Assembly: GCA_016946835.1 (NCBI GenBank)
Contig: JACVTC010000127.1
Location: forward strand, 410,001 to 467,939
DNA from: Neocallimastix lanati (nom. inval.)
Taxonomy: Eukaryota > Neocallimastigomycota > Neocallimastigomycetes > Neocallimastigales > Neocallimastigaceae
Length of the DNA stretch: 57,939 bases
Direction: 5' to 3'
The notes under the pieces are model-generated. The model did no database searches. It saw nothing but the letters and a program-made list of their open reading frames with translations, and was not told the origin of the DNA. This document shows, one piece after another, positions 35,385 through 47,212 of the stretch. Within the stretch, counting starts at the first letter, position 1. Every line of letters starts with the position of its first letter. Both the position numbers and the translations under genes were made by a program.

Positions 35385-35643
35385 ACTTTTTTTTTTTCTT
35401 TTGTTTAAAAGAGAAATAAATGATACCTTTATATATATATATATATATATATATTAAAAGAAAAAAAAACATCTGCGCAAACACACAAACGTCATCAAAT
35501 TAATAATTAATATATATATATATATATTACTAATAATAAAAAATAAAATATAAGATATGAAATATAATATAAAATTTTATTATTAAGTATAAATTTTAAC
35601 TTTTTTTTTTTCTTTTGTTTAAAAGAGAAATAAATGATACCTT

Positions 35644-35675
<32 letters not shown>

Positions 35676-35815
35676 GAAAAAAAAACATCTGCGCAAACAC
35701 ACAAACGTCATCAAATTAATAATTAATATATATATATATATATTACTAATAATAAAAAATAAAATATAAGATATGAAATATAATATAAAATTTTATTATT
35801 AAGTATAAATTTTAA
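35385..35815. repeat. Tandem duplication, two copies of about 216 bp
   Basis: The segment beginning in the T-rich run at about 35385 and containing GAGAAATAAATGATACC, a (TA)n block, CATCTGCGCAAACACAC and AAGTATAAATTTTAA is repeated. CATCTGCGCAAAC occurs at 35470 and 35686, a period of 216 bp. The copies differ mainly in (TA)n length. They lie immediately 3' of the RING-CH gene. The minus frame inside (35507-35704) is an artefact. Confidence 0.9.
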
Positions 35816-35823
35816 TTTGTTCT

Positions 35824-35862
<39 letters not shown>

Positions 35863-35872
35863 TTTATTAGTT

Positions 35873-35917
<45 letters not shown>

Positions 35918-36283
35918 CCTATTTAATTCCTATTTGTAAATTTTTTTTTTTTAAAAAAAAAAGATTATAGTTTATTTATTTTATCACTTATTAATTAGTG
36001 ACTCATAGAAAATTTTTAATAAAAATATATATATGTTTTTCTTTTGTTTGTAATGTAAATTCATAAAAAATAATTTTTTCTTATCTTTTAGAAATATAAA
36101 TATAAATAAAGTAAAATAAAGTAAAATAAAATAAAATAAAAAACAATATTAAATTAAAAAATTATAAAATCATAAAATAATAATAATAACATTATAGCTG
36201 TTAGTATATGTATAAAATTAAAAGAAGAAATAAGTATATGAACAAAATTTTAAATAGTAAACCATTTTACAATGATCATAATA

Positions 36284-36375
<92 letters not shown>

Positions 36376-36636
36376 TTAATAAAATATGAATAAAATAAAA
36401 TAAAATAAAATAAAATAAAATAAAATATATATATATATATATAATAAAATAAAAAGTTTAAACTTATATTAAATAAAATGTCATATTAAAAAAAATTTAA
36501 TATATATAAAAATAAAAATAACAAAGAACAGTTTAATGTTATGTAAATAAAAAAAAAAAAAAAAGTAGTAAAATTATCAATTATTCTATTTACAAAAAGT
36601 TTTATTATTTGACTCTATTATATAAAATAAACTTTA

Positions 36637-36668
<32 letters not shown>

Positions 36669-36704
36669 TTTTTTTTTTTTTTTTAAATTTAAACTTTAAA
36701 TAGA

Positions 36705-36739
<35 letters not shown>

Positions 36740-36780
36740 TAATAATAAATAATAATAATAATAATAATAATAATGATAAA
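35816..36780. other. Intergenic simple repeats
   Basis: Includes poly-A (35830-35859), poly-T (35877-35911), an (AAT)n microsatellite of about 29 units at 36286-36372, (AAAAT)n at 36387-36425 and (TTA)n at about 36640-36667. Frames of poly-Ile or poly-Tyr over these are not genes. Confidence 0.8.
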
Positions 36781-36879
36781 TAATAATAGTAAAAATAGAA
36801 TACTTTAAAAATAAAACAAAGGCTCTTGAAAAATGTTCTAATTTTTTATTATTTATTACAATAAAGGGTTTAATGATAT

Positions 36880-37200
36880 AAATGGAGAACAGCTGCACTA
36901 AAGCAAGATATATTTAATAGTACTTAGATCTTTTATCATCAGTTTTGTTAATTTTTTCAGAGCTTTCCCTATCTTCTAATTTTGTATTAATACATGGTGT
37001 TCTAGTTATTTTTAGTATTGCTTATATTCTAGTGAGTTAATATTTGTTCAATATAATATTTATGATTTACTTTGTAGTCCTTAATTGATTCTAATTAATA
37101 TATCATCATCATAAAGAGGTAGTAATATGAATAAATCATTATTATATTTATATTTACTAAATAAACAGTCATCTATATCAAGAAAACCTTAAACATATAC
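36880..37200 (-). pseudogene. Possible decayed HAD-type hydrolase fragment
   Basis: On the minus strand, after a possible acceptor (TTTAAG at about 37190), a 36-codon open stretch reads VFLDIDDCLFSKYKYNNDLF, then ILLPLYDDDILIRIN, before a stop near 37082. FLDIDDCL resembles motif I (DxDxx) of haloacid-dehalogenase enzymes such as pyrimidine 5'-nucleotidases. Downstream minus-strand sequence to about 36880 is more complex than the flanks but is full of stops. This is a weak call, based on one motif. Confidence 0.25.
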
Positions 37201-37426
37201 TAAAAAAAAAATAACCAATTAATAATGATGAGAAATAATACTACATACATTTAAGATTTTTATTTTTATATTGGAATAAAAAAATAAAAAATATAAATAA
37301 TCATATAATATTGATATGTAATATATTTTAGATAATATTAATATTCTTAAACTTATTATTTATTAAAACAATATATATTATAAAAAAATGAATAAAAAAT
37401 TAATTCTTTATATTATTTTTTGATTC

Positions 37427-37477
<51 letters not shown>

Positions 37478-37803
37478 TTTATCAAACATCAAATATTAAT
37501 TATAATAATTATATATAACAATATTATATATAAAATAAAATTTTAATAATTATTTTAGTTTATATATAATATTGTTATATATAATTATTATAACATAAAA
37601 TAGTATTATTCATATTATAATATAAATAGTTATAAGAAAAAAAAAAAAAAAAAAAACATTTTATTAAGAATACCTAAAAAAAATCATATAATACTATTTA
37701 TATTTAATAAATAAATGAAAAGAAAAAATAAAATAAAATAAATTAAAATTAATAATTATTTATAATAATACATTTTTTATATTTCTAAGAATTATAAAAT
37801 AGA

Positions 37804-37836
<33 letters not shown>

Positions 37837-38020
37837 TGTTTTGTAAAATTAACAGCTTATGAAATGCATTTGATGTGAATATTATTTAATATAAATATGT
37901 TTCTACATACTTTTTTTTTTTGACCGTCTCTTCTAATAGGCATTTAATTTTTTTAATTTTTATTTTATAACTTAATTATTACAAAAAAAAAAAAGCTTTT
38001 TTTTTTTTTTATAATAGTTA

Positions 38021-38051
<31 letters not shown>

Positions 38052-39686
38052 TTATTCAATCTGTACTTTATATTTAATAAGTACAAACATATTTACAGTT
38101 TAATTAATTATAAATATTAAAAAAAAAAAAAAATTAGTTTTAAATATTATTATTCATTAACCTTATTTTATGAAATTAATATTATCGTTTAATATTTAAT
38201 AAAAAATATTTTTATTGGCTTTTGTCAATCTATATTTTAAATAAAATTATGAAATTATTATAAAAAATAAATATAGTATATTAAAAATAAATAAGTAATT
38301 GAATTATTGAAAAATATAATATTAAATAATGAAATATTTATTTTACTTTTTATTATTATTATTATTATTATTATTGTAATGGTTTATTCAATATTAATAT
38401 ATTTAATAGATGTAATTTATAATTTAAAAATAAATTGAAAATGCGAAAAATAAGTATAGAGAAAGATGAAGTTTCTTTTCATTATTTCACAAAAAAACAA
38501 AAAAACAAAAAAAATAAAAAACAAAAAAAACATTAATAAAAATAAAAACATTAATAAAAATTCCGATTAATAATTAAAAATTTTTTTTTTCTTTTACTTC
38601 CGCATTCAACACTTTTAGTAATCATTAATAATGAATAATAATTTTTTTTTTTCATAATAGTAAAAGTAAAATTAGTTTGTGATAAAATAATTATAAAATA
38701 ATTTATATTAATATTTTTTATAAATAAACAATATTAGCTAAATTAGTAATTCTAATATTTATTTAAAAGTATTCATTTAATAATAATATTTGTTTATTTA
38801 TTTTATTATGCTTTATCTATTTATATACTTAATTTATCATCATTAATCCTTTTAATTTTCTATGGTAACACAAAAAAAAATATTTTAATCTATCCAATAT
38901 TAAAATAAAAATTTTAATTAATAATAAAAGCATAAATACAAAGTTTATAATTCATAAAGTTGAAATCAATGAATCAACAAATATCAAATAATAAAAAAAA
39001 AAAAAAAAAAATAAAATAAATTAGTAATAAGAAATAAGTTTATAATATTAAATATTTAATATTATTATGAATAATCATTAATCATTAATAATTTTTTCTT
39101 ATCATAATATTAATTGATTAAATAAAATAGAAAATAAAATCATGTTAAATAAATTTATATTAAATTAAAAAAATGCAAGAATGCACATTTTTTTTTTTAT
39201 TTAAAGTAAATTTAATTTAATTTAATTTAATATCAATCGATTATTAATAATGAAAAAAAAAAAATTCTTTTTTTTGGGTTTTTTATTGATTTGAAAAAAA
39301 CTTATTTTTTTTTTTTTTTTTTTTTAGATTTTATAATTTTATGTATTAATAAAAAATATAAATAGGAAGAAAAATATCTAAATTTATTTTATTTTTAATT
39401 CGTAATCCATTATATATGTATAAATAAAAAAAAAAAGAAATAATATATAAAATAAAAAAAAATATAAAATAAAATATAAAATAAAATAAATTTAAAATAT
39501 ATATAATAAAATAAATAAAATAAAATAAAAAAAAAAAAGTAAATTAAAATAAATAAAAAATCAATATTTAAAAGAGAAGAAGTAATTTTTTTTATTATAA
39601 ATTCCATTCATAAAAAAAAAAAAAAAAAAAAAATACATACATATATATATAAATATAAGAAATAATAATTATAATATTAAAAAAAA
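37201..39686. other. Intergenic, AT-rich, with a perfect hairpin
   Basis: Simple sequence throughout; poly-A/T tracts at 37428-37455, 37807-37834 and 39001-39011. The notable structure is the inverted repeat at 37501-37592, listed separately. The final stretch is the 5' flank of the six-TM gene. Confidence 0.55.
37501..37592. repeat. Perfect 32-bp inverted repeat
   Basis: Bases 37501-37532 are the exact reverse complement of 37561-37592, with a 28-base loop. The arm is AT-rich but not a simple TA run (it includes TAACAATATTAT), so a perfect 32-bp match is unlikely to be composition alone. Confidence 0.8.
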
Positions 39687-40370
39687 ATGGATAACAAGGA
39701 AATGTTAGGATTTTGTTCAAATGTCATAATAATAATATTAGAAATTTGGGGTTTAATTACGATGTTCTCTGGTGGAGAATTTGGTTATTTCATCTATTAT
39801 ACCATTTTATCCAATACTTTTGCTTTGATAACTTCTATTGTATATGTAATAGGTTACTGCTGTAGTTCTCAAAAAGCTAAAAAGAGCAAAGAAAATGTTA
39901 ACTTGGATGATGAAGTAAACCTCAAAAAATCTCAATTTCAAATACCTCATTGTGTTAGAACCTTAAGATTTATGAGTTCAGTATGTCTCACCGTCACTTT
40001 TGTCGTCGTGATGACAATCTTACTTCCATACTACTTACCATTAGGAAATGCATATCAATTATTGTTCGGTGGAAATCAACTCGTCTTCCATGTTATAGGT
40101 CCATTACTTTCTCTTTTATCCTTCTGTGTATTTGAAAAGGGTTTTCTTTCCTTAACAGATGTATGTTTAGCTACTTTACCTACGGTTATTTATGGTATTG
40201 TATTCATTATTTTAAATATTGCTAGAGTTGTAGAAGGACCTTATCCATTTTTAATGGTTTATAACCAACCTGTCTATGCCACGATCTTATACTTTTTCGG
40301 TATTCTTGGTTGTACTTTTGCTTTTTCAAAATTAGTTCAATGGATAACCAATAAATTTACTAAAGAGTAA
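39687..40370 (+). CDS. Six-transmembrane protein, Pr6Pr/FAR-17a-like
   Basis: 227 residues, no intron. Six hydrophobic segments lie at about 9-28, 35-57, 90-112, 130-150, 157-180 and 195-218, with a charged loop (KKSKENVNLDDEVNLKK) between the second and third. YYTILSN at the start of TM2 and LVFHVIGPLLSLLSF with a following Glu in TM4 resemble conserved features of the Pr6Pr/FAR-17a (AIG1-like) membrane family, some members of which hydrolyse lipid esters through Thr and His residues. The conserved-looking Ser-Asn in TM2 and His in TM4 are visible. The family call rests on these patterns only; function is unknown. The start follows an A-rich leader (AAAAAAATGG). Confidence 0.6.
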   Translation: MDNKEMLGFCSNVIIIILEIWGLITMFSGGEFGYFIYYTILSNTFALITSIVYVIGYCCSSQKAKKSKENVNLDDEVNLKKSQFQIPHCVRTLRFMSSVCLTVTFVVVMTILLPYYLPLGNAYQLLFGGNQLVFHVIGPLLSLLSFCVFEKGFLSLTDVCLATLPTVIYGIVFIILNIARVVEGPYPFLMVYNQPVYATILYFFGILGCTFAFSKLVQWITNKFTKE

Positions 40371-41017
40371 GAGTAATTAATTAATAAAACTGGAAAAACG
40401 ATATGATCTGTATATACCTATAGAACAAAACCTAGAAACAGCAAATAGAATAAATTCAATAAAATAAAGTAAAATAAAATAAAATAAAATAAGATAAAAT
40501 AAGAGAATTTGTTTTATTTAATAAAATTTCAGTTATCTTTTTTCAAAAAGGAAAAAATAATTTTATTTATAAAATATAAAATAATAGCATTAATAAAAAT
40601 TGTATAAAATTTAAATTATTAAGTATAAAATGATAGTAATAAAAATATAAATAAATATAAATTATAGAATAAAAATATATACAAAATATAAATTTATAGA
40701 AAAACTATCTATTTTTTCACAAAAAAGAAAAAAAAAAAATTTGTGAGAAAGAGATATAAAAATAACATAGAAAAATAGAAAAAATATATTATATGATAAA
40801 TAATATATATATATATATTTACTAATTATTAAATTATTATTATTATAATAATAAAAATAGTAAAAATAATAATAATTTAATTACTTAAAAATCTTAAAAA
40901 AAATTTGAATATTAAAAAAAAAGTCTAAATATAAAAGACAATTGTAAAAAAATAATAATAATAATAATAATTCTATTAATAAAATTAAAAATTAAAAAAA
41001 ATAATAAAATAGTAATT

Positions 41018-41058
<41 letters not shown>

Positions 41059-41322
41059 CATTATCTATTTAAAATTAAATGAAATATTTTAAAGTGTCAC
41101 AAAAATTTCAAAAAAATTTTTATATTATTATTATTATTTATATTAATTAATATATGATATTCAATAAATTATATACAATATTTAGAGTATTGATAATATT
41201 TATTACAATAAAATATTAATATAATAGCTACAATTTGTATATAAAAACTATACCAAAAAAATTTTTTTTATATATCCAACATTTGGGGGAAGGAAGGAGT
41301 AAAGATTATCATTTAAAAATTT

Positions 41323-41366
<44 letters not shown>

Positions 41367-41560
41367 CCTGTGCTTTTGATTTTTCTTTTCTTTTCTATAT
41401 CATTAAATATTTAATGAACTATTAATTACTATTTGTTTAATATAAAATATATATATATATAAAACAATAATTTTTTTTTTTTTTAATAATATATGAAAAT
41501 TAAAAGTGATAAAAATGTGCCTTCCTAATATATATATATATAATTTTTTTTTTTTTTTTT
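40371..41560. other. Intergenic, AT-rich
   Basis: AAAAT repeats right after the six-TM gene (40455-40505), poly-T tracts at 41026-41058 and 41322-41363. A short G-rich patch (GGGGGAAGGAAGGAG) at 41284-41298 is the only other irregularity. No gene. Confidence 0.6.
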
Positions 41561-41760
41561 GGACTAGGAGTAAAACCTCCAGTCTCTCCCCTTAAGCGTA
41601 TTAGACTCTTATTTTTTTATTTTTTTATTTTTATTTTATTTTATTTTATTTATTTATTTTTTTTTTTATCCATACTGTTTTCGGCATCAACCCGAACCTC
41701 TCTCATAAGCATTGGTTAATATGAAAGACATTCCCTATATGACACTTTATACCTAATAGA
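41561..41760 (-). mobile_element. LINE-type 3' end remnant
   Basis: The left edge reads TTTTTGGACTAGGAG, which on the minus strand is CTCCTAGTCC followed by poly-A. This resembles the 3' ends at 45644 and 55776 (CCTAGTCT then A tail) and that of the intact LINE (CCCTGTCTAAAA). Sequence to about 41760 is richer in G+C than its surroundings (for example CGGCATCAACCCGAACC) but is interrupted by an AT block, and I see no coding match. Assignment is by the terminal motif and composition only. Confidence 0.45.
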
Positions 41761-44419
41761 ATTATGAATATTGTATATTGTATATTATACAATATAAAAA
41801 AAAAAAAATTTTTTTTTTTCAGTCATTTCTCAAATTGTTCTATTGAAATTATAAAACAGGGATATAAGTAATACTAAAGCATTTACATTATCCTCTGTAT
41901 TATTCAAAATTTTTTTTTTTTTTTTTTTTTTTCATTGTCATAAAAATATAATTGAAAAAAAAATAATGAATAATTATTTTTTTTTCTAATATTATTTTTT
42001 AAATAAATATATATAAAAGATATTTTTAATTATTGAAAAAAAAAACACCTTTTTGAAATTAAAAAAAAAAAAAAAAAAAAAATAAAAAATAAAAATAGAA
42101 ATAAAAATAAAAAAATTAATAAATCAATAATTAAATTTTACTATAAAATAAAGTTATTAATGATAGAAAAACAAATTATTCAAAATAATTAATTTTTCCA
42201 CCAAGTCAAATTTTGGTAAAAATAAAAAATAAAAAAAATAAAAAAAATAAAAAAAAATTATTTAATCTTATTTAATAATATTTAATAATATAGATATATA
42301 TAATAATGTAATTTAAAATTAATTTAAATAGTATTATTTTAATAGTATTTATTTAATATAAATTTAATATTTATTATTATATATATTTATCATTTTACTA
42401 TTATTTAAAGTTTTTAATTTTTATTGATTATGTCAATGACATTCACCTAATTAATGTTAAAATATTTTAGTATTCAATGACAATATATGTCCCAATTTGA
42501 AAAATATGCACTTTGTAATAAGTATTAAATATTGAAATATACAACTTTTTTACTTTTTTTTTTTTTTTTTTTGTTTCAATCAATATTTAATATATTTATT
42601 TTTCTATTTAAATTTGTATAAATTTAAATATTGTTTTTAATTTTTACTTTCGTATTAATTATTGGTTTGACTTTATATATAAAATAGATGTACCTTTGAC
42701 TATTTAAATATTGATTTATTTCTTAAAATTTTTAAATATATATTATAACTATTGACTAAAATGATTATGTATAAAACTTTAATTAATTCTATTTAAAATT
42801 TTTAAATAAACTAAAATAATAAAAAAAAAAAAAAGATGTTATATAAATAATTTTATGATTAGAGCAATAAAATTAAATATTTATGCTATCTGTATTTTAA
42901 AAAAAGAAACTTAAAATGATTAAAAAAGATAAATATATATTTTAATACTTATAAATAATTAATTACGGTTCTAATTTTTTATTATATAATTTATTTTTTT
43001 CATCTTTAAATAGCAATAATATATGCATATAAATTTATAGATAATCATCATAAAGAATAAGTGACTATTCATAAAAATATATAAAATTTTATGTTAAATA
43101 GCTATAATATAAAGGATAGAAAAAAAAAAAAAAAGAATTAGTATACAATTAAAATTATAAACTAATAATAATATATGTAAATGAATAATTTTAAAAAAAA
43201 ATTATTAATAAATATTAATTATAATTAAATTCTGAATTATATTGTGAAAGTAACTGGTTTAGTTTAAATTATTTTATGATGTTAACAAATGTTTACAACT
43301 ACTTTAAAGAAAAATTAATATGACTTTATTTTATAAAATAATATTGACATTAAATCTAATTAATTAAGTCATAAACAATAATATTTATAGAATTCATAAA
43401 AATATTGCATGGAAAAATTTTTTAATTATTATTATTTTTTTTTTTTTTTTTTATTTTTTATTTTTTAAAAAATATCTTATAATATATACATAAGCTATTT
43501 AACTACTATTTAACTATTATTAAATTTAATATTATGTAATATATATTTATCAACTATATAATAAAATTTATTATGTCATAGTGTTTTTTGCATATGTTGA
43601 TATAAAAACCATAGCGTTGATGATATATAAATTTTTGGAAGACAATTGTTTAAAATTAGTAAAATAAAAATAGCATAGTTTTTAATAAAATAATGATAAA
43701 AACCTAGTATATTTTAATTAATATTTTCAGGCATATTATTATTAATTATTATTATTATTTTTATTATTATTTTAATTATTTTAATTAATATTATTATTAT
43801 TATTTTTATAATTTTATTAATATTTTTATATAATTTTATTAATATTTTTATATGAACAATATAGCTGTATGATTGTATTTGTATGCCATTTTACTACACT
43901 TTTGCTAATATTTTTATATAAAATATTCAGCAAAATTCACTATAGTTTTGAACATATATATGCATATATTTGGCATACAAATACAATACTGCCCTATTTA
44001 TTCGTAAGCCTTATATTAATATATATGATGAACAACATAGGTATATGATGCTAAAACTATGCAAAAAACTATACCATTTTGTTCAAAAAAAATATAAAAA
44101 TAAAAAATAAAATAAAAATAAAAAAATAAATAAAAATAAATAAAATATATATGCATAGTTTTAGCATAATTATAACATAAATATACATATATATATATTA
44201 ACAATATATGCCTTATATTATTATTATTATTATTATAAAATATATTATTAAAAATATTATAAAATATATTATTATTTATTTAAAAATATTGGCTGAAGAT
44301 TTATTAATTGAATATATATCAAAACTATATCGTTATTTGAATATTTAAAAACTATATCATCATATAATTATCTTAGCTATTTTTCAACAATTTTAAACAA
44401 GTGCCTTCAAAATATTTTA

Positions 44420-44465
<46 letters not shown>

Positions 44466-44565
44466 TTTATTTTTTAATTATTATTATTATTATTATCAAT
44501 TTATATAAATTATTATTATTAAAATATTGTTACGATTAAAATGCATTTAAAAAATTTTTTTTTTC

Positions 44566-44597
<32 letters not shown>

Positions 44598-44700
44598 TTT
44601 TTTTTTTATATTTCTTTTTATTTATACGTAAGAAAAGTACTTTTATATATATATATATATATTCATATAGTTGTTTTGAAATATCTATGAATTTATAATG
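41761..44700. other. Intergenic, AT-rich with short hairpins
   Basis: Poly-T tracts and (TTA)n runs. Two exact 16-bp inverted repeats occur close together: 43873-43888 with 43971-43986, and 44048-44063 with 44152-44167. The latter share the word ATGCTAAAACTATGCA and its complement. No gene recognised; the minus frame at 44016-44204 is AT noise. Confidence 0.5.
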
Positions 44701-45612
44701 ACAGATCCAAAATTAATAATGCTTGTTTAAAAAAATACTTTTGATACATTAAAAGATAATATGTTTGAAATAAATGGTAATAAAGAAAAAGAACAAATAA
44801 TGATGGAAAAAAAAAAAAAGAGATGTAATTAGAGTAATTAATGAAAAATTTTGAATTTTTTTTTAAAAATTTAGATGATTCTAAAGATCATTTTGAAGAA
44901 GGAGCTCATCTTATCAAATTAAAATAGAAGTAGCCATAATGAAATAATTGGCACAAAATTTAATTCTGAGTGAAGAAAAAACCTCTAAAGGTGAATTATA
45001 ATTTATATTTTCAAATGATTATGAATTATATAGAAGATTAATACATATAGGCATCTATAGTATAACAAGTTTGTTGAAGGTGTTATAAAAAAAAAAAAAA
45101 ATAATCCTGATGACTTTAGAGTTGATGTGAGTAGACCGATACAAGAATATATTAGAACTAATAATAAAGATGTATAATCTTATTCTTTTTAATAAAAAAA
45201 TACTATTTATAAGATAAGTCAGCTTGATTTCTCTAAATATATTGTTTAATGATAAGGTTTCATTTTAGAGGTGAAGCATCAAGGAAAAAATTATAGAAAA
45301 AGCCACATCGATCCAATTATCCGATTTAAAGACAGGATATAGAATGGATTTTATAAATTAATGGATCATCAATTAACATCTTATAGAGAATGTTAATAAA
45401 ATAAAAGAAATTAATAAAGTATCTAGAAACAATAAAATAGTAGGTGATATTAAAAAATAATGATATTAGGTATCTTGAATCTCATGAATAAAGAGAAGAG
45501 AGTAGATATTTCAATCATATTATATCAAGAGGTAATTTACAAAAAATAGAGATATTAAAAAAAAAATTAAAATATAGTACATTATTAAGTAAAATTAGAT
45601 TTAACATATTAA

Positions 45613-45640
<28 letters not shown>
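44701..45640 (+). pseudogene. Decayed coding sequence of unknown family
   Basis: The composition and codon pattern change from simple repeats to gene-like sequence on the plus strand. Broken fragments include MFEINGNKEKEQ (from about 44759), DDSKDHFEEGAHLIKLK (about 44874-44925) and DDFRVDVSRPIQEYIRT (about 45110-45160). Stops and poly-A slips interrupt all frames. Its character is like the ankyrin-type remnant at 15.6 kb, but I see no clear ankyrin unit. The LINE fragment at 45644 lies between this and similar sequence at 46190. Confidence 0.35.
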
Positions 45641-45643
<3 letters not shown>

Positions 45644-45646
<3 letters not shown>

Positions 45647-46177
45647 CTAGGAATAAACTTTATTTAATAATATTTTTTTTTTAAAAAAAATACATGAAGT
45701 TTAAATACATGAAATTTTTTTTTTTTTATATTAATATTAAAAAACTACGTTATGAGATTCGAGGACGAAAAGGCCTCTAACTCTTCCCATTCATCGAAGA
45801 TAACTCCATGTGGATGAAAATTATCATTCGAATCTGTATCAGAATTTCTTCTTTGCCTTATCGTTACGACGTCGACGCTCTTGACAACGGTAGGTCTAAC
45901 ACTATACAAATCGATCATGGTGTAAAAATCACCAATCACAATAGGCATAACGTTAGTAAGGAATTCCTCAAGCCCCACAAAATATGAAATCGGGAAAGAA
46001 GACTCGTTCGAAGGTGATTGAAAAATATTATTAATATATCGCCTTCTTTCCCCCGAGCCGATCTTTAAGATTTCAAATACTGCATTTCCGCCAAGAAGGA
46101 GACAACATATTAAATAGAAATAGAAATAATCCCAAATACAAAACAAGTCGATGGAATAAGAAGAAAGATTTAGGAAA
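45644..46177 (-). mobile_element. 5'-truncated LINE fragment, with partial ORF
   Basis: On the minus strand the frame from 46146 to 45745 (133 codons, also open a little upstream) aligns with the C-terminus of the intact LINE ORF: LLLGGNAVFEIL against FLLGGTLVLNEL, VGLEEFLTNVMPIV against VGLAEFLTNAIPII, and KSVDVVTIRQ against KSVDVVLIRH. The fragment begins at the SSY residues after the zinc knuckle and ends in CCTAGTCT plus a poly-A tail (poly-T on the given strand, 45617-45643). 5' truncation with an A tail is what incomplete target-primed reverse transcription produces. It comes from a related but diverged LINE family member. Confidence 0.85.
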
Positions 46178-46560
46178 TATGTGTATGAAATAAAAAGAAT
46201 GAAGTAGTAAAATATTCAGGTAGTATTCCTGAATCAGTATTCATAGAGATATATAATGGCTATAAGGCTATAATAATTTTGAAAAGTAAAGAGTTTCAAT
46301 TCGTTTGAATAATGCACAACAGACAACACCTAATTCTTTTTCTTTTTGATAAAGTCCATCATTTTCATAACAATGAAGGAAATAAGGTTATCTACAATAA
46401 AATGTTGAAATAATAAATCTGGTTAAAATCAATTAGTATTTCAATTATAAATAATAGTAATTTAAATGGAGAAATAAGTTTAGTAAATTATAATATATAT
46501 CATTTTTCAAATAAAATAAATCCAAAAAAGTGACATAATTAAAAATATATCAAAAACAAA
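46178..46560 (+). pseudogene. Decayed coding sequence beyond the LINE fragment
   Basis: Just to the right of the LINE fragment a 39-codon plus-strand stretch reads NEVVKYSGSIPESVFIEIYN, then GYKAIIILKSKEFQFV, before a stop at about 46308. Later a short frame reads SISIINNSNLNGEISLVNYN (about 46437-46500). These may continue the remnant at 44.7-45.6 kb, so the LINE would have inserted into an already dying gene. Family unknown. Confidence 0.3.
46314..46440 (-). repeat. Arm 1 of a 125-bp inverted duplication
   Basis: Reverse complement of 47088-47212 with only a few mismatches and indels (for example one C fewer in the AACC/AACCC position). It shares blocks such as CAGACAACACCTAATTC and TGATAAAGTCCATCATTTTC. 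Confidence 0.88.
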
Positions 46561-47000
46561 AGGAATCTTTTCGAGAACATGATGGTTATGTTTTTTTTAT
46601 ATACTAAAATAAAAGGTATATATTAAATATAGTTTTTCTGAATTAACTTCCAAATGTATATAATATATATATTTTTAAAACTATATATTTATATATATAT
46701 ATATAATTTTTTTTTAAATTAAAATATTGTTTTTTTTTTTTTTTTAAAAAAAAAAAATTAGTAAAAATTTTATATTTTAAAATAAAATATTGTTTTTTAT
46801 AAGAAAAATGTAATAATTTATTATTTTTAAGAACAAAATATTTTTATTTTAGAAAATAAAAAGTTTCAAAATAGTATTAAATAATTATAATTATCAATTT
46901 TTTTATTAAATTTATAAAATACTTTTTAAATTTTTACATATGACGTATTATAAACTTAAAGTTAATTTTTACTGTTCAAGAAAAATTTTAAATTACGATA

Positions 47001-47195
47001 ATGAATCAATTAATATCATTAGCATTATCAGCATTTATTACCAATATTGGTAATTCATTTTCGATTAATGATAATGAAAATGATGATTTAATTGATTTTA
47101 ACCAGATTTATTATTTCAATATTTTATTGTTGATAACCCTTATTTCCTTCATTGTTATGAAAATGATGGACTTTATCAAAAAGAAAAAGAATTAG
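47001..47195 (+). CDS. Small hypothetical membrane protein, 64 codons, overlapping an inverted duplication
   Basis: MNQLISLALSAFITNIGNSF, then an acidic stretch (NDNENDDLIDF), one hydrophobic segment (about 38-53) and a basic end (KKKKN). No family is recognised. The 3' two thirds is part of a sequence found in inverted orientation at 46314-46440; there the same frame is broken by a stop, while another frame (HCYENDGLYQKEKELGVVC) stays open in both copies. That makes the 64-codon frame doubtful as a real protein. Confidence 0.25.
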   Translation: MNQLISLALSAFITNIGNSFSINDNENDDLIDFNQIYYFNILLLITLISFIVMKMMDFIKKKKN

Positions 47196-47212
47196 GTGTT
47201 GTCTGTTTGCGA
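47088..47212 (+). repeat. Arm 2 of a 125-bp inverted duplication
   Basis: Near-exact reverse complement of 46314-46440; about 650 bp lie between the arms. G+C and complexity are higher than in the flanks. Confidence 0.88.

Noticed and set aside
36208-36393. 61-codon plus frame with poly-Ile
   Set aside because: It is a translation of the (AAT)n microsatellite.
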